DNA from: JAVBNH01 sp031551635
Lineage (GTDB): Bacteria; Bacillota; Clostridia; Oscillospirales; Acutalibacteraceae
Reading direction: 5' to 3'
DNA length: 64,000 nucleotides
NCBI GenBank assembly: GCA_031551635.1
Contig: JAVBNH010000002.1
Span: forward strand, 269,384 to 333,383
Position numbers and translations under genes: made by a program. The notes under the pieces were generated by a model that made no database searches, was not told the DNA's origin, and worked only from the letters and a program-made list of their open reading frames with translations. The stretch's first letter is position 1. Each line of letters starts with the position of its first letter. Of the stretch, positions 17,379 to 27,032 are shown piece by piece.

Positions 17379-19597
17379 TCGGATATTTCATCTGAGGCAA
17401 AATCAATAGCTCTGTTAATAAAGCTGTCAAGGCTTTCACCGTTCACCATTGCGGCAGCTTCAGCCTTTCGCTTGCGTTCACCGTTCAGAATATAAGTATA
17501 ATCGCGGCTTAAACTAATTAAATTTTCATTGCTTGCAGCAGTCGGTTTTACCGGCTGCTTTGCTTTTAATGTGTTTATTATATATTCACCGCCGGCTTTA
17601 CCGCTGCTCCCGATATTATAGATATTCTTTTCTAGAACCTCTGTAATCCTTTTGCGGTAGCTCTCACTATTGGCGGTCATATCCGCGATTATCCCCGGAA
17701 TCCTCTCAAAGTCAGATATATCAACAGATATTCCGATTTCATCTCTGAGAGAAATGTCAAGTGGTACGGCTTCGATTTTTTTATACTCCGGATTCATTAT
17801 CTTCATTGGCGTATTAATAAACAGAGACGGTCTTTTAGTCGCATATGAGAACTCCTGTGCGATAGACGACCAGTCGGTGATTACTACATCTGAGGTGTAA
17901 ACTGTTTTATTTGACGAAAAATCGGTTTCAATTATAAACTCATCTTCGCTCTCATGCTTATATCTGTTAGTAATGGCCGACATTTTGCCAGGAAAACGCT
18001 TCACAAACTCAGGGTGCGGGCGCAAAATAACCATGTTGCCCTTATGAAGCAGCTGAGTAAGCAGCTCGTCAAGGCAGAACTCCATTATATTATCCTTTTG
18101 CCAAGAGGGGGCAATCAAAATCTGCTTCTTCTCTCTTTTTTCCATAGGCAAATCCCGAACATTTTCAAGCAAGGTATCGAGCAGCCCATATCCAACGCTC
18201 ACAAGCTTTTTTTCTTTAAGCCCGTATGCCTGCTCTGTCTGTCTGACCTCATCAATATGGTTCGGTCCGCAGCAAAAAATTGTGTCAAAATGGTCAAGGG
18301 CGTGCTCGCGCAGCATCAGGTGGAAGCTCGTCATGCCGTGGTCTGTATAGACATATTCAACGTCCTTTTTCACAATCGAACGCTTAATATGATATTCCTC
18401 TAGATCCGGCATGGTCATCACAACCATGTCCGCGTCCATACGCATCATAAATGAAATGAGCTGCCTGCCCCCGACAAAATATGCCTTCAGCTTCGCATTA
18501 TCCTGCTTAAAAATACTGTCGTTTATATCACTGGTGACATAATGAACCTCAATATCGCTGTTATTTAGAATATAGTCTATTGTACGGCTGAAATATTTAT
18601 AGAATCCGTTGCTCTCCGAGTAGAAAACAAGCTGCTTTTTGCAAGCGAAAAACCGCACCGCGTCAGCTTTAGCACGCTCTTGTTCTGTTTTTTTTTGTCT
18701 GTTTTGTTCCGCTTTTTCTTGTCTCGAGAGAACTGTTTTAACCGGACGGTTTTCATAGTCGATATATTTGGAGGGCTTATAAATTAAATTGCAGGCATAG
18801 GTTACTATAATAGACAAAATATTTCCGACAGTCCAGTAAAGTCCGATTCCGCAAGGGACGACAAAGGTGAAATACCCAGAAAAAGCGACAAGAAATAATG
18901 CCATTCCCCATTTCCCGAGGAAACCCTGTTCCATCTGGAGGACATTGCGGGAATTTTGGTAGGCACTTAAAAGAAAGGAGCTTAGCGCGGAAAGAATCGG
19001 AACTATTATAATAATACCCGAAAAAGTGGGAATTTCCGAGAGGTTAATTCCTAAAAAGTTAAAATCAATAGATTGAATTTTTGTAATTATTTCTGAATTA
19101 ACAATGCTGAGGAAAGCGGAAGCATTCTGCTGAACTGTTTCCATGACCTTCAGCTGAGCCGCGTAACCGAGGTCACTCACACCGAGAACCTCATAAGCCT
19201 TATTGCTCAGCGCAGCGATTGTCGATGAATCAATATGCAAAAGATGCTGCAAAGGATTATATATTACATTGACAAGCCCAAGCACCAGCGGAATTTGCAG
19301 CAGCAGAGGTAGGAGTCCGATAAAAGAATTATACTTCTCTTTTTTATAAAGCAGCTTCTGTTCCTTGAATATAGCGCTGACATTGCCCGAATTCCGCTGC
19401 TTTATATCCTCAAGCAGTGGCGACATTTTAACCATTTTTATAGAGTTTTTCTGGGACATAAGCGAGAGGGGGAACATAATAAGCTTTGTTATAAGTGTAA
19501 AAAGCATTATCGCGAGGGCATAGCTACCGACAAGCCTGTATGCGTAATACATCACAAGACCCAGCGGAATACCGAAAACAGTGTTAATTAATTCCAT
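17375..19597 (-). CDS. YidC/Oxa1 insertase fused to TagF/TagB-type glycerophosphotransferase
   Basis: 740 residues, two modules in one frame. Residues 1-275 are a YidC/Oxa1 domain: ALAIMLFTLITKLIMFPLSL, an amphipathic loop with KMSPLLEDIKQR, LLPLLLQIPLVLGL and the last-helix signature GIGLYWTVGNI. Residues 285-315 form a charged Gln/Lys/Glu linker. From 320 on is a CDP-glycerol glycerophosphotransferase domain: YTDHGMTS (His420), RPHPEF (His528) and SDVVITDWSS (570-578). TagF-like enzymes polymerise glycerol phosphate on the cytoplasmic face of the membrane. The neighbours (UDP-sugar pyrophosphorylase, LTA-synthase-like protein) also fit envelope polymer synthesis. The YidC part may only anchor the transferase; the housekeeping YidC is expected elsewhere. 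Confidence 0.9.
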   Translation of the reverse strand: MELINTVFGIPLGLVMYYAYRLVGSYALAIMLFTLITKLIMFPLSLMSQKNSIKMVKMSPLLEDIKQRNSGNVSAIFKEQKLLYKKEKYNSFIGLLPLLLQIPLVLGLVNVIYNPLQHLLHIDSSTIAALSNKAYEVLGVSDLGYAAQLKVMETVQQNASAFLSIVNSEIITKIQSIDFNFLGINLSEIPTFSGIIIIVPILSALSSFLLSAYQNSRNVLQMEQGFLGKWGMALFLVAFSGYFTFVVPCGIGLYWTVGNILSIIVTYACNLIYKPSKYIDYENRPVKTVLSRQEKAEQNRQKKTEQERAKADAVRFFACKKQLVFYSESNGFYKYFSRTIDYILNNSDIEVHYVTSDINDSIFKQDNAKLKAYFVGGRQLISFMMRMDADMVVMTMPDLEEYHIKRSIVKKDVEYVYTDHGMTSFHLMLREHALDHFDTIFCCGPNHIDEVRQTEQAYGLKEKKLVSVGYGLLDTLLENVRDLPMEKREKKQILIAPSWQKDNIMEFCLDELLTQLLHKGNMVILRPHPEFVKRFPGKMSAITNRYKHESEDEFIIETDFSSNKTVYTSDVVITDWSSIAQEFSYATKRPSLFINTPMKIMNPEYKKIEAVPLDISLRDEIGISVDISDFERIPGIIADMTANSESYRKRITEVLEKNIYNIGSSGKAGGEYIINTLKAKQPVKPTAASNENLISLSRDYTYILNGERKRKAEAAAMVNGESLDSFINRAIDFASDEISD

Positions 19598-19669
19598 ATA
19601 CGAAAATGCCTTTCAAGAATTTTTATACTATTTAACGTTAAAATCATAGAAAACTATCGTGCCTTAAAT

Positions 19670-19691
19670 CCGAATGCCATTTTACATTCGG
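19670..19691 (-). terminator. Hairpin between the sulfatase-fold and YidC-TagF genes
   Basis: CCGAATG (19670-19676) pairs with CATTCGG (19685-19691), loop of 8. The downstream T tract on the minus strand is short (ATTTAA), so termination may be partial. Confidence 0.4.
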
Positions 19692-19788
19692 CGGCTCTCC
19701 GTTATCTATGTTTTAACCTAAAAATAGTATTACATTAGTTTCTGCTCATATATAATGTTGATTTCGAAATAGGTTAATGTTGAGAATA

Positions 19789-21756
19789 TCAGCCGTGGGG
19801 GTAAAGTGATATTGTTTCCCCGACCTTTTCCCAGTTTTTAAAGTTCCGCGCGTCGCCCTTGATATTAAATTCTTCAAGATATTCTTCTTTTCCGTTCTGC
19901 GGCGTTACTCTGTAATAGTATTTGCGTGTAATATCAGCATTTTCGTCAACCTCCCAAAATGCGGGACCATAGGAGTCGGTTTTTATCCCTGTCATTTTAA
20001 TGACTGAAGCTCTGAAATTATCAGAGTTTATTGGAGCCGTGTTAACACGCAGAGCTCCTTTCTCACCCTTAAGCTTAACGAATAAGCCGGTTGTGACCGC
20101 ACGATCGAGAGGCGTAAAATCATAAGATTTTCCGTGGTCTCCGGTGATAATAATATTAGAACTGTCATACAAACCGACGCGTTTCAGCTCATCGAGATAA
20201 TAGCTCACAATCTTCATGCAGCCCGCCATCTGAGCTTCAAGTGATGACCCACCCGAAGGGGCACTCTCACAATTTTCCGTCATGTCATAGGGTGCGTGCA
20301 AACCGTTCAGGTGAAGATACATGAAGTTATTTTTCGTATCAGTAACCGTCAGACCCTGAGAAGCCAGATTATTATAATATCTGACATCGTCTGTAACATA
20401 AGAAGGATACTCATATTTAGTCGAAATGAGCCTTGTTAATTCATCAGTAGAAATATAGAAGCTGGGTTTTAAGGCGAGCGGAAAATACTTAAAAGCTGTT
20501 AAGGTGGAGAACTTTTTGATTGCCTGAGTCTTATCTATGACTGTTGTGCCCGGTATAACATTATCCGCGAGATCCCGGAGCTGCTCAATATTTGTATATG
20601 TATAACTCTTTTCCATAAAAAATTTGGTTGAGTAATTCATAGAGCGGATATCGCTGATAAAGCTCGAGTTTTTATAAGCCTCGCTGACAAATTCATCAGC
20701 TTTTTTATCATAAAGAGTGGTAAATCCTGTGAGGAGATTTACAACCGCGGGATAGGTTCTGCAGTAATAGGATGTATTATTTTTATACTGCACAAAGCCC
20801 TCGTAATTATCGAAGGCATTAGGGTTCTTTTTAAAATAATCCTCAACATATTCGCCGTCAAGCCTGTCAAGAAGCAAGACTATAATATTTTCTTTTGAAG
20901 AGACCTCGTTTATACCCATTTCAGAAAGATAGACCTTTGAATCCTTTTGAACAAAAACACCGCTTGAAAAACCCGAATAAAGCATGGTGACTACTTGAAC
21001 GAGTACAAGCAGTACGCTCAACGCGATTGTAGCATATTTCCAGATTACTCTGCTGAAGTAAGCGATAACAAAGGGCAGGGCAATGATTTCCAGCCACATC
21101 AAAAGATTTATAAGCATCTGCTGCTTGTAATTATGCCACGCTATCGCGTCACCTGTCAGCTGACCTAAATCAATATTGACAATATTGCCTTGAACATATA
21201 AAGCGAGAGTTAGACCGAAGAAAAGCGAAATAAAAAAGTTGAAAACTCTGCCTTTTAAAAGAGAAGCAAATAAAAAAAGTACAGCGAAAACTATAAAGGC
21301 GAATAATGATATGGGTAGAGCAATGCTTAAAAATGGATAGGGGATTGTTGAAGCATTGGCGATAAAGAGGTCGCATATCCCGAAAATAAAAAACGTGAAG
21401 GTCAAAGCAAAAGTGCTGACTGCCGCGAGGACTATCCGAGAGCCAAGGGTTCGTTTATCAAATAAGAGATATTCTACAGTGCCGTGCTTTGGTTCATTGT
21501 CCTCTCCATCGTTGGAAGTTGCTTCTTTTTTAATTTTTTCCTCGAGCAGCTTCATTTGAATTTTTGTAAAAAAAATCTTAGCTCTCGCTGAAAATCCGCT
21601 GAAAACCACTCCGAGAGTAATAAAAAAAGCAGCAATTATCTGAATTATATATGACGATGTCGCAGGGTCAATATAAGCCGAAGAACGCCCGTGAAAAAAA
21701 ATGGATAAAAAGAAAACAAAATAGCCGCATTTTAATATTCTGATGATTCTCCGCAT
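19789..21756 (-). CDS. Membrane sulfatase-fold protein, LTA synthase-like
   Basis: 655 residues. A signal-like first segment is followed by YIDPATSSYIIQIIAA, then a second membrane helix, a charged loop and a bundle of five or more helices up to about residue 260. The extracellular C-terminal half is a sulfatase/alkaline-phosphatase fold: IIVLLLDRLDGEYV (metal Asp), the nucleophile Thr region RTYPAVVNLLTGF, LHLNGLHAPYD and ITGDHGKSYDF (metal Asp-His). Such proteins transfer phosphoglycerol or phosphoethanolamine, or hydrolyse sulfates. The link to the TagF fusion, 191 bp downstream, favours a glycerol-phosphate polymer. Confidence 0.85.
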   Translation of the reverse strand: MRRIIRILKCGYFVFFLSIFFHGRSSAYIDPATSSYIIQIIAAFFITLGVVFSGFSARAKIFFTKIQMKLLEEKIKKEATSNDGEDNEPKHGTVEYLLFDKRTLGSRIVLAAVSTFALTFTFFIFGICDLFIANASTIPYPFLSIALPISLFAFIVFAVLFLFASLLKGRVFNFFISLFFGLTLALYVQGNIVNIDLGQLTGDAIAWHNYKQQMLINLLMWLEIIALPFVIAYFSRVIWKYATIALSVLLVLVQVVTMLYSGFSSGVFVQKDSKVYLSEMGINEVSSKENIIVLLLDRLDGEYVEDYFKKNPNAFDNYEGFVQYKNNTSYYCRTYPAVVNLLTGFTTLYDKKADEFVSEAYKNSSFISDIRSMNYSTKFFMEKSYTYTNIEQLRDLADNVIPGTTVIDKTQAIKKFSTLTAFKYFPLALKPSFYISTDELTRLISTKYEYPSYVTDDVRYYNNLASQGLTVTDTKNNFMYLHLNGLHAPYDMTENCESAPSGGSSLEAQMAGCMKIVSYYLDELKRVGLYDSSNIIITGDHGKSYDFTPLDRAVTTGLFVKLKGEKGALRVNTAPINSDNFRASVIKMTGIKTDSYGPAFWEVDENADITRKYYYRVTPQNGKEEYLEEFNIKGDARNFKNWEKVGETISLYPHG

Positions 21757-21844
21757 AAAAAATATCCCTTCTCTGTATCCCTATCCAAACAAGCAGCAAA
21801 AAGTTGAAACTTTTTACTGCTTAACTATCCGGTTGTCTTAATTC

Positions 21845-22720
21845 TTAATTTTTATAATCATATACTCTGACGTAATCGATTTCAAAAGCCGTCGGGAGGA
21901 AATTGTTGTCGGTAATAAGCCCTGACCAGTTGTCACTGATTTCTCCGTTTTCACCGCCGACCTCAACTGAGAGAATAAGATATTCCGGAGTAATCGAGGG
22001 ACCCTTGAATTTCGAGCCGGCGAACTGAACCCCGTCAACATAAATAATATATTCATCCTCATTCCACTCGAGTGCGTAGGTATGGTATTCAGAATAGGGG
22101 TCGCCCTTGACGCGGCATCTGCCCAGGCTGTCAACGGCGCTGTCCTCTCCGTAGCCGTCAATATGGATATTCGAGGTAACGGCGTTGCGGTAAAGTCCGC
22201 CCTTCCAATAATAAGGAGCTTCAAAAACGTCAATTTCAGCGCCGTCGCGTCCGCTGCCGTCAACATTTTCCATTGTGTCATTCAGCATCCAGAAAGCTGC
22301 CCAATGCCCCGCGCCCTTCGGGAGCTTGCAGCGCACCTCATAATAGCCGAAGGTGTGCTCGAAAAGCCCGTAGGTGTTGATTCCCGCGGTATAATAACCC
22401 GCCGGACCGCCGTCGAGACCTTCTTCAAGGTATTCAGTTTTTATTTTCAGCGAGCCGTCTGAAACCTCACACATTTTATTGTTCCAATAGCCTCCGCGGC
22501 GAATCGAAGTGCCGTTAACGCCGTGATGATCAGTCCAGTTTGCCGCGTCCAGCTCATCACCGTCAAATTCATCGCTCCACACAGGCTCATCGGTAAATTT
22601 GCTCATGTCGACTTTTTCACCGTAAGCCGGAACCGGTATACCGAACGCCCAGCCGATGATAACATAGATGCAGGTGTAAAGAACTACGCCGATTTTGATA
22701 TAAAACTGCGTCATTGTCAT
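21845..22720 (-). CDS. Exported GH16 endo-beta-glucanase-type glycosidase
   Basis: 291 residues from ATG 22720, chosen because AAAGGGAG stands just before it; the longer ORF start at 22777 has no RBS. A membrane or signal helix (YIKIGVVLYTCIYVIIGWAFG) is followed directly by one GH16 domain: VWSDEFDGDELDAANW, GYYEVRCKLPKGAGHWAAFW split by strands, and the catalytic EIDVFE (Glu162 nucleophile, Asp164, Glu167 acid/base). This form is typical of laminarinases/lichenases and relatives. It would cut beta-1,3/1,4-glucans or similar at the cell surface. Lies alone on the minus strand. Confidence 0.9.
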   Translation of the reverse strand: MTMTQFYIKIGVVLYTCIYVIIGWAFGIPVPAYGEKVDMSKFTDEPVWSDEFDGDELDAANWTDHHGVNGTSIRRGGYWNNKMCEVSDGSLKIKTEYLEEGLDGGPAGYYTAGINTYGLFEHTFGYYEVRCKLPKGAGHWAAFWMLNDTMENVDGSGRDGAEIDVFEAPYYWKGGLYRNAVTSNIHIDGYGEDSAVDSLGRCRVKGDPYSEYHTYALEWNEDEYIIYVDGVQFAGSKFKGPSITPEYLILSVEVGGENGEISDNWSGLITDNNFLPTAFEIDYVRVYDYKN

Positions 22721-22915
22721 ATTATTACTCCCTTTAGTTAATAAATAAAGAATAGCATGTCTATACATTTCTGTCAATAATTATTAACAAAATGGTCATT
22801 TTATATTGCATTTTTTTCCATTTAGTTTTATAATAAAATTGTAACATTAACCAAACCGGTAAATTTACGGAAACATACACGTTTAAATGGTAATTAAAAG
22901 GTTTTTTTAGCACCA

Positions 22916-23056
22916 TAATGTGCTGAATGCTCAACAAAAAACAAGACTTGGGTTGTGGGCTTGGCAAGCCAAACCCACGTTAGTTCCTTAATGAGCTGAA
23001 TGCTCAATAAAAAACAAAACATGAATTGTGGGCTTGGCAAGCCAAACCCACGTTAG
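22916..23056 (+). repeat. Tandem pair of the two-hairpin dispersed repeat (copies 1 and 2)
   Basis: Two copies, 22916-22983 and 22989-23056, of a ~70-bp element: TGAGC-TGAAT-GCTCA hairpin, an A-rich link AATAAAAAAC, then GTGGG-c-TTGG-CAAG-CCAA-a-CCCAC and CGTTAG. Further copies lie at 29984-30050 and 31080-31147, all in the same orientation. The end of copy 2 runs into the AGGAGG of the dockerin gene. Confidence 0.9.
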
Positions 23057-23066
23057 GAGGATTCAA

Positions 23067-24218
23067 ATGAAAAAATTCAGGAAAATCACAGCGGTATTTG
23101 TTATTGTATTATGCGCGGTATCATTAACAAACGCTTTCAGCTCAGAGGCTTCCGTTTTCGGAGATATTAACGGCGACGGTGAGATTAGTGCGGTGGACGC
23201 AAGGATACTGCTGCGTGTCAGCGCAACTCTTGAGTATATTTCCGCACCCGATGAACCAATGTACAACACTCTTATTTTCGGCGATATCAATCTCGACGGG
23301 AGCGTTACCGCGCTTGACGCGAGAATTCTATTGAGAGTTTCGGCAAATCTCGAGAGCCTTACAGCGCCGCCGGAAGCCTCACAGACAAAATTCCTCACAA
23401 CCAAACCTCGAGCGACAGAAGCGCCCACAACTGAGGAAATCACGACGACAGAGGAACTGACAACCGTTGAAATCACAACAGAAGAGCCGACTACCGAAGA
23501 ACCGGTTTCCCTTGCCTATGAGGAGCCGACTTCACCTGAGGAAATGCTCTCGCTTTATGCAGAGGTCATGAACAAAGCAAAAGCCGACCAACCGGGAATG
23601 AAGATGTATGAATACCAAGAAATCCCGAATAATGAGAGTGATAGAAAAATCACAAAAGGCAAAGCCTTTTTACCGACATTACTTGACATTGTTGATAAAT
23701 TGAACATTGTTACTTCGAAGGAAAAAGCAATGGAGAAGCCAACGGTTTATAAAAGCGGTAAATCTAAAGCGGCACTTCCGATTTACGGCAACGAAAACGG
23801 CAGTCTTCTAGATGATGCGACAGCTGTAAAATCATGGAAATACGAGCTCTTAAAAAATGGAAACGCTAAAATCATCTTTACCTTGAAGGATGAGCAGAAT
23901 CCTGAACCGACACCTGCAAACAGCAGCACTCCTTTGAGCTTAACCGGTTCTGTTTTTAATCCTATTTCGAAAAAAATAGCTGATGAAACCTTGAAAGAGT
24001 CATTAGTAGCTTATGTGATGATTGGTGTAAATTACGACTTACTGTACCATGACTGTACTGCCGAAATCGAGTTTAATCCGACTAATCTCAACCTCATTTC
24101 GGTTAAAATGAAGGAAGTATGTGAAATTGATATGTCTTCCAAGGTAGCGATTATCGGCGACATTGATTTTTCACAGCAGCTGTATAGCTACATCGATTAC
24201 GACAGCTTTGAATATTAA
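23067..24218 (+). CDS. Secreted type I dockerin protein
   Basis: 383 residues from ATG 23067 with AGGAGG at 23055-23060. A signal peptide (residues 1-27, ending near SSEAS) is followed at once by a paired dockerin: FGDINGDGEISAVDARILLR and, ~37 residues on, FGDINLDGSVTALDARILLR. Both carry the Ca2+-binding D-x-N-x-D-G loop. Then comes a Thr/Glu/Pro-rich linker (PTTEEITTTEELTT and on), then a ~220-residue C-terminal domain of unknown fold. Dockerins dock enzymes to cohesins of a cellulosome-like scaffold. Here the dockerin is at the N-terminus, while C-terminal placement is the common form. No glycosidase domain is visible, so the role of the C-terminal part is unknown. Confidence 0.9.
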   Translation: MKKFRKITAVFVIVLCAVSLTNAFSSEASVFGDINGDGEISAVDARILLRVSATLEYISAPDEPMYNTLIFGDINLDGSVTALDARILLRVSANLESLTAPPEASQTKFLTTKPRATEAPTTEEITTTEELTTVEITTEEPTTEEPVSLAYEEPTSPEEMLSLYAEVMNKAKADQPGMKMYEYQEIPNNESDRKITKGKAFLPTLLDIVDKLNIVTSKEKAMEKPTVYKSGKSKAALPIYGNENGSLLDDATAVKSWKYELLKNGNAKIIFTLKDEQNPEPTPANSSTPLSLTGSVFNPISKKIADETLKESLVAYVMIGVNYDLLYHDCTAEIEFNPTNLNLISVKMKEVCEIDMSSKVAIIGDIDFSQQLYSYIDYDSFEY

Positions 24219-24228
24219 TAAAAAAATA

Positions 24229-24268
24229 CGCGGCAAAACATTATTCTATGTTTTTGCCGCGTTTTTTT
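24229..24268. terminator. Bidirectional terminator
   Basis: CGCGGCAAAACAT (24229-24241) pairs with ATGTTTTTGCCGCG (24248-24261); T7 follows on the plus strand and the minus strand also meets a T run. It serves the dockerin gene and the convergent GltD-like gene. Confidence 0.88.
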
Positions 24269-24273
24269 TAATT

Positions 24274-25512
24274 CTAATAAAGACTTTTGCAGTAATTATC
24301 TATTGCATCTGCCACTTTTTTCGAAACCTTAACTGCTTCGACAACGGTTTTTGCGCCGGTCACGACATCGCCTGAGGCAAAAATCCCCTCGCGGCTTGTT
24401 CTTCCGCATTCATCTACCGCGACAAGCCCGCGTTCGTTGACATTGATGCCCTGAGTTGCCGACACGATTACGGCTCTCGGTCCCTGACCGATGGCGATAA
24501 TAATCGAGTCGCAGGGGAAAAGCTCCTCTGTGCCGCTCAGGTTTTCGATGCTTTTATTGCCGTTTTCATCGTTATGTGTCACTGTGTCACAAAGAATAAC
24601 GCCTTCATCAGTGAACTCGACAGCTGCCTTGTTATAGACAAGTCTCGCGCCGTCAATTTCCGCATAAGCGGTCTCAACCTCGCGAGCTGTGACACCGCTT
24701 TCGTCCGAATTGCAAAATACCGTCACTCTTTCGCAGCCGTTTCTGAAAGCTGTTCTGGCGACATCCATGGCGACATTGCCAGCGCCAATAACCGATAGAT
24801 GCCGCCCTAGGTCATAAACATTGGGATTGCGCAGAAAATCAATGGCATAATTGACATTGCCGAAGCTCTCACCCTTAATCCCGAGCTTGTAAGGATTCCA
24901 AACCCCTGTACCCATAAAAATCGCCTTGTAGCCGTCCCTGAGCATATCATCAATACTGAGATTTTTTCCGATTGTGATATTCGGTCTTATCTTTACGCCT
25001 GAATCCCTCAATGTCTGCGTCAGGCGGTCAAGCACTGTCTTAGGTAGCCGAAATTCAGGGATACCATATCGCAAAACACCGCCGATTTTATCATGACCCT
25101 CAAAAATCGTGACGTCATAATTTCGTGATGAGAGTATAAAAGCAATGGTAATTCCTGCTGGACCCGAGCCGATAATTGCGATTTTACCGTTTGTCTTTTC
25201 GGATTTTTTTGGCTTGTATATGTTAAGATAGTAGTCCGAAATATAATACTCAATAGCGCTTATCTGAACAGGCGAACCGGTTTTTCCTAGTACGCAATGC
25301 CCCTCGCATTGATTCTCCTGCGGGCAGACATGACAGCAGACGAGCGAAAGAGGATTATTCTCAAAAAGCATTTGCCCTGCGTCTGTGATATTAGAACGCA
25401 GCAACAGGGAAATGGCTTCTTTTATAGGTGTGCCGACAGGGCAACCCGTGCTGCACATGGGATTTTTGCATTGAAGGCAACGCTTCGCGTCCTCAAAAAC
25501 GTGTTTACTCAT
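24274..25512 (-). CDS. GltD-like NAD(P)H flavoprotein with two Fe-S clusters
   Basis: 412 residues. The N-terminal domain has the two Cys sets of glutamate synthase small subunits: CLQCKNPMCSTGC and CCHVCPQENQCEGHC, expected to bind [4Fe-4S] clusters. Then FAD-binding IIGSGPAGITIAF and GGVLRYGIPEFRLP, NAD(P)-binding VIGAGNVAMDVA, and the second FAD motif EGIFASGDVVTGA. GltD passes electrons from NADPH to the large subunit GltB or to other partners (NfnB/SudB-like). No large subunit is in the window, so this is a stand-alone copy whose electron acceptor is unknown. Ends in TAG. Confidence 0.85.
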   Translation of the reverse strand: MSKHVFEDAKRCLQCKNPMCSTGCPVGTPIKEAISLLLRSNITDAGQMLFENNPLSLVCCHVCPQENQCEGHCVLGKTGSPVQISAIEYYISDYYLNIYKPKKSEKTNGKIAIIGSGPAGITIAFILSSRNYDVTIFEGHDKIGGVLRYGIPEFRLPKTVLDRLTQTLRDSGVKIRPNITIGKNLSIDDMLRDGYKAIFMGTGVWNPYKLGIKGESFGNVNYAIDFLRNPNVYDLGRHLSVIGAGNVAMDVARTAFRNGCERVTVFCNSDESGVTAREVETAYAEIDGARLVYNKAAVEFTDEGVILCDTVTHNDENGNKSIENLSGTEELFPCDSIIIAIGQGPRAVIVSATQGINVNERGLVAVDECGRTSREGIFASGDVVTGAKTVVEAVKVSKKVADAIDNYCKSLY

Positions 25513-25621
25513 TTTTTTGCCTATACCTTTTTAATTTATTTTTTCAAATTTTGTTACATTCAGTCTATAAACTAATGATATAATTACAGCGTTATCTCAA
25601 GCTGTTAAAAGAGGAATCTAA

Positions 25622-27001
25622 TTGAAAAATTTAATATTCAGAACAATCAGTGCGCTTTTAGCGTTTTTTACTTTTTCTTCAGGCGCGGCTGCTGTGACAC
25701 AGACAAAAGCTGCTCAAAGTGAAATTAATTCTAATTATTATATACAAAATGAGCAAGAAATGACTGCCGGTGTATTACCGGAGGAAACATATTTATATGA
25801 GGAACGGACGACTGATAATTTTGATGAACCCTTGACAGTCATTACAAAAGAAACCGATTTACAATACTATTTATCAATTGAAATAAAAGCTAAAAATTAT
25901 TCATTGATAGAAGCATTATCCCGTTCTGTGACATTGAATATCATTAATTTATACAGCAACAAGCTTTTTTGGGACGAAATTAATAATAATAATATTTTTG
26001 AATATTATCTTGAAGCTGTAACACCAGTCATTAAAATGACAAGTTTTTTTAATGAAAGTGTTTTTACTAAAATGATAGATATACTGAGTGAAAGCATTTC
26101 AAACGAAAAACAAATTATTGACTATAATGAAAAATTAATACATCTGACTAAAATTATAATGAATTTTAGGGATTTGCCGCTTCAGAACCGCGGAAATATA
26201 CTATCCGAATATAACAGTATAGAATACGATTATTATAAGTTTACTGATTTAACCGGCTATGATGAACAGCTTAAAAACGAAGATTATTTAGGTATAATTT
26301 TCTCAAAAATGAGGGAATTAATTACTGAATATGAACAGAATGAATCTGACTATATTATAGGCTTTTTGCAACACCTTGAAGAAAAATATGAATCTGTAAT
26401 AATTGATGTTCCGTTTATCTCTCAAACAGAAAAATATCCCACAGGCTGCGAAAGTGTTTCGGCGGTTATGTTGTTGCATTATATCGGTATAGATATATCG
26501 GTTGAGAGTTTTATTGATAATTATCTCTCAAAGTGCTTCAAACCCTTTTCAATTAATAATAAGGATTATTATTCAGGCGACCCTAATAAATATTTCATGG
26601 GAAATCCATATAAATCAAGCGGTTGGGGCTGCTACCCCGATGTTATCGCCGACGCACTGGAACGTTTAAAGACTGCTGAGAAGCACGAGTTTTCTTATAA
26701 AAAAGTTGAAGGTGAGCCGCTTGAAAACTTATGCAGGGAGTATATCGACAAGGGAATACCTGTTGCTATATGGGCAACTCAGGGCATGCAGCCAGCAAAA
26801 GAGGGGAAGCTGCTCAATATAATTTTCTCTGACAGTGTTTTTCAATGGATCTCGCCGATGCATTGCCTTGTGATGGTTGGATATGATGAAAATAATTTTT
26901 ATTTTAACGACCCGCAGGAATGCAAAAATATGGCATATAATAAAGAAGATACCGACAAAGCTTATAATGATTTGGGCGAAAATGCTTTGATTATTAATTG
27001 A
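25622..27001 (+). CDS. Secreted C39-like cysteine peptidase domain protein
   Basis: 459 residues from TTG 25622 (GAGGA just upstream). A signal peptide (FRTISALLAFFTFSSGAAAV) is followed by ~240 residues of helical, charged sequence without a known family. The C-terminal Peptidase_C39_2-type domain starts at VPFISQTEKYPTGCESVS with catalytic Cys276; His414 (MHCLVMVGYD) and Asp of YFNDPQ complete the papain-like set. Such secreted proteins may be proteases, amidases or inactive binders; with the full triad an active enzyme is likely. It stands alone between two terminators. Confidence 0.82.
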   Translation: MKNLIFRTISALLAFFTFSSGAAAVTQTKAAQSEINSNYYIQNEQEMTAGVLPEETYLYEERTTDNFDEPLTVITKETDLQYYLSIEIKAKNYSLIEALSRSVTLNIINLYSNKLFWDEINNNNIFEYYLEAVTPVIKMTSFFNESVFTKMIDILSESISNEKQIIDYNEKLIHLTKIIMNFRDLPLQNRGNILSEYNSIEYDYYKFTDLTGYDEQLKNEDYLGIIFSKMRELITEYEQNESDYIIGFLQHLEEKYESVIIDVPFISQTEKYPTGCESVSAVMLLHYIGIDISVESFIDNYLSKCFKPFSINNKDYYSGDPNKYFMGNPYKSSGWGCYPDVIADALERLKTAEKHEFSYKKVEGEPLENLCREYIDKGIPVAIWATQGMQPAKEGKLLNIIFSDSVFQWISPMHCLVMVGYDENNFYFNDPQECKNMAYNKEDTDKAYNDLGENALIIN

Positions 27002-27032
27002 TACCGCGTAGCAATAACTGCCTTATATTATA

